The notes under the pieces: model-generated
The model's database searches: none
Seen by the model: only the letters and a program-made list of their open reading frames with translations
Told to the model about the DNA's origin: nothing
Shown: one piece after another, positions 29,156-35,835 of the stretch
Layout: each line of letters begins with the position of its first letter
Numbering within the stretch: position 1 is the first letter of the stretch
Translations under genes and position numbers: made by a program
Source of the DNA: Nitrosomonas sp.
GTDB taxonomy: Bacteria > Pseudomonadota > Gammaproteobacteria > Burkholderiales > Nitrosomonadaceae
NCBI GenBank assembly: GCA_031316255.1
Contig: JALDQW010000001.1
Location: forward strand, 3,629,485-3,693,484
DNA: 64,000 nucleotides
Reading direction: 5' to 3'

Positions 29156-29986
29156 ATGAATCTGTCAATATTTTGTAAACATATCAGATCGATACTAAAG
29201 ACAATAAGCTTATGGTGTTATGTCTATATTTACGCGCAGATACGTGATTTCTGGCGGGCCAGATCCGGAACTTGTCATGTGACAATCCTGCTTTACCACC
29301 GCATCAGCAATATGAATATCGACTCGGTCACGGTCAAACCGTCACAGTTCTTCCAACATTTAATTATCTTAAAGCGAAATTATGAATTGATCGATATGAC
29401 TGAGTTTCTGGCTAGACGGAATGCCCCTCGTAGGAAGCCGGCCGTTATAATTACCTTCGATGACGGCTACGAAGATAATTTTCAAGCAGCGAAAATATTG
29501 AGAGATGCTGGAATACCTTGTACATTTTTCATTTGTACTGGAATTGTTGGAACCGTGAAATTATTCCCAATGGATTTGCGATTGAAGCGTTGGCTTCCGG
29601 CTTTGTCGTGGAATCAGGTGATTGAAATGTCATCTTGGGGATTTCATATTGCCAATCATTCCGTCAATCATGTCGACATGGGCCAATTAGAAGTTGCGGA
29701 TTCTCTGGAGGAGATCCACAGTGCAGCGCGGGATATAGTTCACAGACTGGGCAAGAAAGGTCCTGAATACTGGTTGGCGTACCCGTTTGGCCGGCCACAA
29801 AATATGAAGAGTGAGTTGGCTGAGCAATTCTCCATTAATGGAGTCGACTTTTGTTTTTCAGCATATGGCGGTGTGAATCAACCAAATTTTGACCCACACG
29901 ATATACGGAGGCAGCCAGTAAATCACCTGTTTTCCAATCTGATGCTTCGCGCTGTTGTCGCTGGCTATCGAGTTCGTCATCAATAG
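29156..29986 (+). CDS. polysaccharide deacetylase (NodB homology domain)
   Basis: 276 residues. An N-terminal hydrophobic segment (~12-30) may anchor it to the membrane. The NodB domain has TFDDGYEDN (100-108, catalytic Asp and metal Asp) and the metal-binding NHSVNH (His 168 and 172). Such enzymes remove N-acetyl groups from polysaccharide or peptidoglycan sugars. It follows the diiron gene by 27 bases. With the SGNH protein and the carbamoyltransferase it suggests modification of an exported glycan. Confidence 0.88.
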   Translation: MNLSIFCKHIRSILKTISLWCYVYIYAQIRDFWRARSGTCHVTILLYHRISNMNIDSVTVKPSQFFQHLIILKRNYELIDMTEFLARRNAPRRKPAVIITFDDGYEDNFQAAKILRDAGIPCTFFICTGIVGTVKLFPMDLRLKRWLPALSWNQVIEMSSWGFHIANHSVNHVDMGQLEVADSLEEIHSAARDIVHRLGKKGPEYWLAYPFGRPQNMKSELAEQFSINGVDFCFSAYGGVNQPNFDPHDIRRQPVNHLFSNLMLRAVVAGYRVRHQ

Positions 29987-30225
29987 ATCATTAAAGGTAA
30001 TTCATGGAAACTGCAAATCATCAGGAGATGATCAAACAACTCACTGAATCAATCAGACCTGCCAATGTTGGTCACAACTGCATAAAGGTACCAAAAATCC
30101 CTTAGGATTTATTTATTCTTGAGAGGTATCAGCATGCTCGTTTTTGAGCTGTTTTATGCAGTCTGGCGGAAAATGTTATTCAGCATCCAATATTTTCCAG
30201 TTTCAGCGCCCATCACTGTCAGAAA

Positions 30226-30671
30226 TTAATCATCAGAAACCAGCGGGGCAAACTGTAACGCGCACTTGGTGATATATGAACCCCTGAAACCATTAATTGA
30301 CCGTAATAAAGCACCAACCCCTTAGGATTTTTTATGCTGGGATGGTGTTTTACTTTAACGGGTGTCAACGCACCCTTTAAATCACCGCTAGGATAACGCT
30401 CAGCACGCCCTGTTGCAACAGCATACCCTAAACACACCCGTCCGACATGGGCACGGCAACGCTGAGCTTTTTCGTGCGCCCCACGGCTTTCTATTCTGCG
30501 CAGAACGGCCAATAGTTCCGGTGCGGCTATATCCTTGATGACGCGATTGCCCAGCCACGGGAAAATATCTTTTTCAAGAAACCGCTTGATGTTGTGCGCG
30601 GTTGATGCTGTCCATGTGTTTGGGTTTTTAGTGTGCCATTCAATTGCAATGGCTTTGAAGGTGTTTTCAGC
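30226..30671 (-). pseudogene. integrase pseudogene, 3' fragment (frameshifted, truncated)
   Basis: Continues the integrase reading begun at 33339 after removal of the IS66 copy: the join gives HAAENTFKAIAIEWHTKNPN, a normal tyrosine integrase N-terminal region. Further on, one frame reads PSIKNPK, the next frame GALLRSINGF and the third GSYITKCALQFAPLV: pieces of one integrase core separated by single-base shifts. The catalytic domain beyond APLV is missing, so the gene is dead. Confidence 0.8.
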
Positions 30672-30692
30672 GTATGCGTCCGGCACGGCCAT

Positions 30693-32273
30693 CTAGAATT
30701 TTTCTCGTTTTAATGCCTCGATAAATTCCGGCGCGAGTGGCAACAACTCATCGATACGGCTATTAGGCCAGGCTGGAAGTTTGTCGAGTGTTTCTTTGAG
30801 CCATGCGGCTGGGTTGAGGCCGTTGAGTTGTGCGGTGCCAAGCAGGGTTTGAATAGTGGCAGCGCGTTGACCGGCACGTTCAGAACCGACAAAGAGCCAG
30901 TTTTTCTTGCCGACAGCTATGGGACGAATGACATTTTCCGCCGGGTTGTTGTCGATCGGTAGGTGGCCGGTGTGTACGTAGCGTACTAGAGTAGGCCAGC
31001 GTTTGAGTGTGTAGTCGAGTGCTTTGGCGGATGCGCCGCCGTTGGCAGTTTGCATTCGAGTTTGCATCAGCCAGTCGTACAAGGCATCGAGTGCCGGCAG
31101 ACTTTTCTGTTTTCTCAGCTGTTGACGCGCTTCGATGGTCAGCTGTTTGCCTTCGGCCTCGATTGCGTACAGTTCGCCGATACGCTGCAATGCTTCAAAT
31201 GCCATCGGACTGTCATTGGCCTGATGCAGGTCGAAGAATTTGCGCCTGGCGTGTGCCCAGCATGCCAGTTCAATGCAAGGCGACTCTTCTCGAGAGAACA
31301 AGGCTTTGTACCCGCCATAGTCGTCGACCAGCAAATGACCTTGCCAGTTTTGCAGAAAGTCTTGCGTATGCCGGCCACTGCGACTTATTTGATAATCAAA
31401 GACAACAATGCGCGGCCCGGGATCGAGGTCATTGCTGCGGTAGACCCACAGGTAGGCTTTGCGGGTTTTACCGTTGCCGGGTTCCAGTTGCGCAACCGGT
31501 GTCTCATCGGCGTGAAGGGTGTTTCCTTGCAAAAGATGCCATTTCAGTTGGTCTGCCAAGGGTTGCAGCGCAACACCGGTACGGCCGACCCATTCGGCCA
31601 ATGTGGAACGCGAAAGTATAACTTGTTCACGTGCAGCCATCTGTTCCAGGCGATAGAGCGGCAGGTGATTAAGGTATTTGTTGCTGATCACCCAGGCCAA
31701 TAACCCCGGTGACGCTATGCCGCCGTCAATGACTGCCGGTGGCACCGGTTCTGCGGTGACGGTTTCGCAGGCCTTACATGCATATTGCGGACGAATGTGA
31801 CGATGGACAAAGAATTTGGCCGGTTCTACGTCGAGTTGTTCGGTGACGTCTTCACCGATTTTGAGCAGCGTGTTGCCGCACTGTCCGCATTGGCAGGATT
31901 CCGGTTCATGGCGGTGTTCGATGCGTGGCAGATGATCAGGCAACGGTTGGCGGCCTGCACGGGAACGCGGCGGTTTTGCCGGTGTTGTTTTTACAGCCGG
32001 TTCAATCTGCTCGATTTCGGTATCAACGGCTGCAATATCAGCCAGCACCGATTCTTCAAATAAACTGAGCTGCACCACTGACAACGATTCATTCTTCTTG
32101 CCGAAACGGATGCGGCGCAAATGCGCCAGCTCCATGGTCAATGCCTCGATCTTGCATGCCTGTGCACGAATCTCTTGTTGCGCCTGATCAAGTAATGCTT
32201 GAACAATACCGGTGACCTGTTGTTTGGTATCCGCATCAAGGTTTAATTGATCAAGCTGCGCCAGTGATTTCAT
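30693..32273 (-). CDS. tnpC: IS66 transposase TnpC
   Basis: 526 residues. N-terminal coiled coil (LVIQALLDQAQQ region to ELAHLRRIRFGKKNE), zinc ribbon (CQCGQCGN, CKAC), then a DDE catalytic domain with DETPVA, LLVDDYGGYKALF and the late NPAENVIRPIAVGKKNWLF. The stop codon falls inside the left inverted repeat. It catalyses IS transposition. Confidence 0.96.
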   Translation of the reverse strand: MKSLAQLDQLNLDADTKQQVTGIVQALLDQAQQEIRAQACKIEALTMELAHLRRIRFGKKNESLSVVQLSLFEESVLADIAAVDTEIEQIEPAVKTTPAKPPRSRAGRQPLPDHLPRIEHRHEPESCQCGQCGNTLLKIGEDVTEQLDVEPAKFFVHRHIRPQYACKACETVTAEPVPPAVIDGGIASPGLLAWVISNKYLNHLPLYRLEQMAAREQVILSRSTLAEWVGRTGVALQPLADQLKWHLLQGNTLHADETPVAQLEPGNGKTRKAYLWVYRSNDLDPGPRIVVFDYQISRSGRHTQDFLQNWQGHLLVDDYGGYKALFSREESPCIELACWAHARRKFFDLHQANDSPMAFEALQRIGELYAIEAEGKQLTIEARQQLRKQKSLPALDALYDWLMQTRMQTANGGASAKALDYTLKRWPTLVRYVHTGHLPIDNNPAENVIRPIAVGKKNWLFVGSERAGQRAATIQTLLGTAQLNGLNPAAWLKETLDKLPAWPNSRIDELLPLAPEFIEALKREKF

Positions 32274-32335
32274 GGCTGTTATTATACCAAAAAACCAGCC
32301 TAACTTGCTGTAAATATTGAATTATCAGACTGATT

Positions 32336-32686
32336 TTATGCGCGCAAATGAGCAGGTGGCAATGCCGATAAACGCTGCCAGTCCACACCTGCTGTCAGCC
32401 ATTGCCACTGTGATTGACTCAATTCAAAACAACGATCTCCCAGCTTCGGCCACACAAACCAGCCCTGATGCAAACGGCGCTGACATAACCAAACGCCAGT
32501 GCCATCCCACAACAACACCTTCATCCGGTTGCGTGCGCGGTTGCAAAATACAAAAGCTGAACCCGCACAGGGTGAATGCCCCAATGCCTGTTGGACAATA
32601 AGCGACAATCCGTCAATACCCCGGCGCATATCCACAGGCTCCACAACCATCCAGATTTGTCCAGAATGCGCAATCAATCCAGACAT
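32336..32686 (-). CDS. tnpB: IS66 accessory protein TnpB
   Basis: 116 residues with the family pattern WMVVEPVDMRRGIDGLSLIV and VFCNRARNRMKVLLWDGTGVWL. Required with TnpA for IS66 transposition. Its start overlaps the end of tnpA by 13 bases. Confidence 0.95.
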   Translation of the reverse strand: MSGLIAHSGQIWMVVEPVDMRRGIDGLSLIVQQALGHSPCAGSAFVFCNRARNRMKVLLWDGTGVWLCQRRLHQGWFVWPKLGDRCFELSQSQWQWLTAGVDWQRLSALPPAHLRA

Positions 32687-32970
32687 CTCAACAATTCACC
32701 GAGCCATTGTGGTGATACATCTGCCGGCAGTTCGAGTGTATGACCGCCTGAACAACGCAGTTTCAGATAATCCGATGGTGTTGTGGTTGTTCTGATCGTC
32801 ACCGGTATCAACGAAGTTCGTTGATTGTCTTTTTGCACATCACGATAAACCCGTAGCCAATTCCCAAATGTCTTGCTGTTCAATCCATGATCACGGCAAT
32901 AAGCCACTTGCGACAAACCGCTCGCCTGCCACGCTTTGATATGACGTATCTGTTGTTCTTGGGTTGTCAT
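32674..32970 (-). CDS. tnpA: IS66 accessory protein TnpA
   Basis: 98 residues: helix-turn-helix of the IS66 TnpA/transposase-8 type (WQASGLSQVAYCRDHGLNSKTFGNWLRVYR). First gene of the element, 75 bases inside the right end. Confidence 0.93.
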   Translation of the reverse strand: MTTQEQQIRHIKAWQASGLSQVAYCRDHGLNSKTFGNWLRVYRDVQKDNQRTSLIPVTIRTTTTPSDYLKLRCSGGHTLELPADVSPQWLGELLRCLD

Positions 32971-33045
32971 TGGTTATCCTCCAATAAATATTTGAAGTTA
33001 ACCAGAATGAGATCTGCTTTCTAGATGGTAGGGCTAAACGCTTAC

Positions 33046-33339
33046 TTTTCAGCCGCATGTCGAATTGCTTCTTTCTTGATGGCTTTGATCAGTAAAGGAT
33101 CGCTATCGTTTGACAGGTGTTCTTTCGCTTCATCACGTTTTTTTCTGGCTTCCTTTAAACCGACAGCAGAATAAACGCCAATGGCCAAAGTTTTTTGTTT
33201 ACCTGCAAACCGGTAGTTCATGCGCCAGTATTTGCCGTTCGGCTTGATCAGCAAATACAGCCCGCCACTGTCACCTGTCACCTATTTTGTACGGCTTGTC
33301 CTTCAGTTTAGCCTGACGTACTGCGGTATCTGTCAACAT
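33046..33339 (-). pseudogene. integrase pseudogene, 5' fragment (7-bp duplication frameshift)
   Basis: Reading from ATG at 33339 gives MLTDTAVRQAKLKDKPYKIG and then stops early. A tandem 7-bp repeat (TGTCACC twice, 33269-33282 on the plus strand) causes this; removing one copy restores KIGDSGGLYLLIKPNGKYW, the usual DUF4102-type integrase N-terminus. The fragment then runs to HAAEK and stops inside IS66. It points away from the 3' end of tRNA-Leu, the normal arrangement for an island integrase. Confidence 0.85.
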
Positions 33340-33491
33340 TTGATGGTACCTCACTTGCTTATAGCAAAAAGTACCAACAAATTGATGGTATGCCAAAAGA
33401 TGTTAGGCGATTTCTTGAGACAATGTATTCTAAAAATACTTAATTAATACAATGGATTTGATGCTTTGTGAGACTTTCTGAAAGTCGGGAA

Positions 33492-33579
33492 TGGTGCCCG
33501 GGGCCGGAATCGAACCGGCACGGACGCAATGTCCGAGGGATTTTAAGTCCCTTGTGTCTACCAATTTCACCACCCGGGC
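33492..33579 (-). tRNA. tRNA-Leu (anticodon UAA)
   Basis: 88 bases on the minus strand including an encoded CCA. The acceptor stem is GCCCGGG/CCCGGGC, D arm GGTGGTGAAATTGGTAGACAC, anticodon stem-loop GGGACTTAAAATCCC with TAA, a long variable arm (CGGACATTGCGTCCG) as in leucine tRNAs, and T arm GCCGGTTCGATTCCGGC. Its 3' end faces the integrase remnant, so it is the likely attachment gene for the accessory region to the left. Confidence 0.97.
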
Positions 33580-33971
33580 AAATAGATATTTTATTTACTT
33601 ACAGCACGTTAGTGTTAATTATGACTTCTGTGAAGGGTGTGATTATACTCTCAAAAAAAGCGTTTTAGCAGCTTTATTGTGAACAGTTTGGAATAGGCTT
33701 ATCATCACAGCAGCGATTATACCTGAATTGATGGGGCCATGGAGGAGGTATACCCTGCTTTATCTCTAGTGCAGTCGACCTTCAAATTTTCTAGCAAAAA
33801 TTCTGAGAAGATAACATGTCGGAACTTTTCAAGTTTATTCATATATATTTGCGATTCTATCCGGCCAGTACCTAAGTACCATTGAACATGGTTCCCCTAA
33901 CATATTAGTATGTTTTCTGTAGTGTGATGAATTCCTAGTTAATCAAATGGGTGCGATTGCATAAAGGAACG

Positions 33972-34049
33972 ATGACCACTGCAAAAAGAAAAATAATTTT
34001 AATAATATTTTTTGTAACACCCTTGGGCTGCGCCGTAATCGATTCTTGA
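33972..34049 (+). CDS. possible 25-residue lipoprotein-like peptide
   Basis: Frame MTTAKRKIILIIFFVTPLGC followed by five residues, with AAAGGAAC just upstream of the ATG. The hydrophobic run ends in LGCA, a lipobox-like signal, but only a few residues follow the cysteine. The stop codon sits in the terminator loop. It could be a real microprotein, a gene remnant or chance. Confidence 0.25.
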   Translation: MTTAKRKIILIIFFVTPLGCAVIDS

Positions 34050-34067
34050 TTATGGCGCGGCTTTTTT
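34027..34067 (+). terminator. strong rho-independent terminator
   Basis: Left arm GCTGCGCCGTAATC, 7-base loop, right arm GATTATGGCGCGGC, then six T. A 14-bp stem with G-U pairs. It reads rightward and would insulate the prophage left end or end a short transcript from 33.6-34.0 kb. Confidence 0.85.
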
Positions 34068-34340
34068 ATATAAGAATATAGAAAATCAAAAGTTATTTTT
34101 ACCAACTGTAATACAGCGGTGTACTTGAACACTCATGTATCCAACGATATTACGCAAGCTAATGATTCGGTCAATCTAAGTTTCAACCACAGTATAGATT
34201 AAAGACAATAAATTCTATGCGCTATCATTATAAATATAGCATCAACTTCAAACTTCTTATGGTCGTCGGGCCAATAATCCGACCGAACAGCCGTGCTATC
34301 ATCATCATGACAAATTGCGACATCTAGTTGCTAGAGACGT

Positions 34341-34445
34341 TCAAATTATATGAGACTGAGCGTGATGAGACGTGAAAAAGTGTGATTTGTAAGTTGTTGA
34401 AATATATAGAAGTGAAAAATTAAATGCAGGTCGAATTATATGAGA
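34341..34445. repeat. pair of 15-bp direct repeats, candidate transposase-binding sites
   Basis: TCAAATTATATGAGA at 34341-34355 and TCGAATTATATGAGA at 34431-34445, 90 bases apart, one mismatch. Mu carries several A-protein sites near its left end with comparable spacing. Assignment is inference. Confidence 0.45.
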
Positions 34446-34459
34446 TTTGTGTTTAAAAT

Positions 34460-34978
34460 TTAACGTGAATTATTGTGGTTTTTCTTGTATGCGGCGCGTA
34501 GTTCTTGCACTGTATGTTCCAGCTCGGACAGCTTTATTTTATCGTGCGCGCGCAAAATAAAGTCCTCAATTATACGATCACGATCCTCTTCATCATCGAT
34601 TTGCGCTATATAACCAAGTAGTGCATCCAGGCGTTTTCTGTACGGTTCCAAGTCTTGCGGCAAATTGTTTAAAACGGATGGCGGCGCGCCATACAAGCGA
34701 TTCTGTGCTTCTTTTAGCGAAGATTTGTTTTTTATTCCTTTTCCTGTTGCCAGCCAGTCGATAGTTACTCCTGAAGCGTTTGCAATGGCTGTTAAGTGGT
34801 CAGTTCTGGGAAATGAGCCACTTAATATATAACGTAATGTAGATTCGTTCATACCGTCACACTCTCTAGCAAAAGCAGATACAGACTTGTTGCCCATGCA
34901 TTCTTTAACACGGGCAGCTAGTGAGTTTTTTGCGTCGTCTATATGACCTGGCGTATTTGACGCATCCTTTTTGGTCAT
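34460..34978 (-). CDS. phage repressor, XRE-type helix-turn-helix
   Basis: 172 residues. An N-terminal helix-turn-helix (~20-75: SAFARECDGMNESTLRYILS then DHLTAIANASGVTIDWLATG) precedes a helical C-terminal region (~100-165) likely for oligomerisation. It is divergent from the Ner-like gene and A gene, the standard place of the Mu c repressor, so it should keep lysogeny by silencing the early promoter. Confidence 0.85.
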   Translation of the reverse strand: MTKKDASNTPGHIDDAKNSLAARVKECMGNKSVSAFARECDGMNESTLRYILSGSFPRTDHLTAIANASGVTIDWLATGKGIKNKSSLKEAQNRLYGAPPSVLNNLPQDLEPYRKRLDALLGYIAQIDDEEDRDRIIEDFILRAHDKIKLSELEHTVQELRAAYKKNHNNSR

Positions 34979-35053
34979 TTTGTTTGTTACCTATTGTATT
35001 TATTAATATTTGATAATTTCCATCATAAATCGCAATTTTTTTCGATATGACGC

Positions 35054-35082
35054 TTGACTATTCGCAATATTTCGCGAATAAT
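35054..35082 (+). promoter_or_regulatory. early promoter overlapping an operator palindrome
   Basis: TTGACT, 17 bases, AATAAT: a good -35/-10 pair 40 bases before the Ner-like gene. Between them lies ATTCGC, eight bases, GCGAAT (35060-35079), a perfect inverted repeat covering the spacer. This is the expected place for repressor and Ner control of the early operon. Confidence 0.6.
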
Positions 35083-35121
35083 GTGCATATCTTAATTGTT
35101 CTAATTGGATGATATAGCAAA

Positions 35122-35355
35122 ATGGGAAAATTAAAAACGGCAGAAGAGGCAAAAGCTGAAATCAACAAAACCGGATTGACTATTGCAAAATGGTCGATCA
35201 AAAACAGTTTATCACCGGCTGTGGTTTATGCTGTTTTGAAAGGCGATCTGCAGGGGCAATATGGGGAAGCTCATAGAGCTGCTGTGCTGCTTGGCATGAA
35301 ACATGGGGAAATCGCAGAAAACGATAGCGATACTCGTGAATTAAAACGCGCATAA
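35122..35355 (+). CDS. Ner-like small DNA-binding protein
   Basis: 77 residues with a short helix-turn-helix pattern (AEEAKAEINKTGLTIAKWSI then SPAVVYAVLKGDLQG). It is the first gene rightward of the c/early control region, as ner is in Mu, where it represses both early and repressor promoters. Similarity is structural rather than strong in sequence. Confidence 0.7.
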   Translation: MGKLKTAEEAKAEINKTGLTIAKWSIKNSLSPAVVYAVLKGDLQGQYGEAHRAAVLLGMKHGEIAENDSDTRELKRA

Positions 35356-35365
35356 GGGTGAAATT

Positions 35366-35827
35366 ATGGAAAAAAGTACAGCACAAAGCATTATCTCTGA
35401 TTGGGTGGCCGAGCAGGATGAACCGTTCACCAGCAGGGATGTTTTCGATAGCAATGACGAGCTGGAAAATATCGGTACCGTGTATGCAGTGATGAATTCT
35501 TTATTCAACTGCGGCGAGGTTGCACGGAAAAAAACCGATGGCGCTGGTTTTGTTTTTCTGCATGTCAATAAAGCCACTGACGACTTTGAGCGCTGCAAGG
35601 TTAATATTGGCGCAGGCAAAAAAGAACATAAAGCCGTTAAAAAACAACCTGAAAAACAGAAACAAATCGTGGCAAATCACGAGCCACAAGAAAACCAGCA
35701 AAACAAAGCCGTCGCCGATCAACAACAGCAATTTGGCCAGATCGCGGTGCCCGAGTCGTTCAGGATAACGTTAAAAACGCCCGCAGGTCTTGTGATTACA
35801 ATTACCAGCGAGCAAATCAGCGTTTAG
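35366..35827 (+). CDS. hypothetical early phage protein
   Basis: 153 residues. The first ~75 look like a small winged-helix or replication-regulator fold (SIISDWVAEQDEPFTSRDVF then AVMNSLFNCGEVARKKTDG). A Gln/Lys-rich linker (~90-125) leads to a short conserved-looking end (ESFRITLKTPAGLVITITSE). Between ner and A; possibly a DNA-binding modulator. Not recognised. Confidence 0.6.
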   Translation: MEKSTAQSIISDWVAEQDEPFTSRDVFDSNDELENIGTVYAVMNSLFNCGEVARKKTDGAGFVFLHVNKATDDFERCKVNIGAGKKEHKAVKKQPEKQKQIVANHEPQENQQNKAVADQQQQFGQIAVPESFRITLKTPAGLVITITSEQISV

Positions 35828-35835
35828 GTGCAATC

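Larger units (their letters stand above)
30672..33045 (-). mobile_element. IS66-family insertion sequence, complete
   Basis: 2374 bp. Ends are imperfect inverted repeats starting GTATGCGT (left) and GTAAGCGT (right, read inward), 18 of the first 25 bases matching and both ending in CCATCTAG. It is flanked by an exact 8-bp target duplication TTTTCAGC at 30664-30671 and 33046-33053. It carries tnpA, tnpB and tnpC in the standard order, all intact, so it is probably mobile or recently so. It interrupts the integrase gene. Confidence 0.95.
33580..34459. other. region between tRNA-Leu and the prophage repressor, containing the prophage left end
   Basis: 880 bases, AT-rich. It contains a tiny lipoprotein-like frame (33972-34049), a strong terminator (34027-34067) and a pair of 15-bp repeats near the repressor gene. 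The left terminus of the Mu-like prophage must lie here. The exact base cannot be fixed without the right end. Confidence 0.6.

Noticed and set aside
30004..30105. 33-residue frame starting METANHQEMIKQL
   Set aside because: Weak ribosome site, no family resemblance and next to decayed DNA.
30099..30330. 12-bp direct repeat CCCTTAGGATTT at 30099-30110 and 30319-30330, as possible attachment sites
   Set aside because: One copy lies inside the decayed integrase reading frame and neither matches the tRNA 3' end. Probably chance or decay-related.
30219..30692. 157-residue open frame starting MAVPDAYAENTF as an intact gene
   Set aside because: Its first codons are the IS66 inverted repeat; the rest is the integrase fragment with frameshifts.
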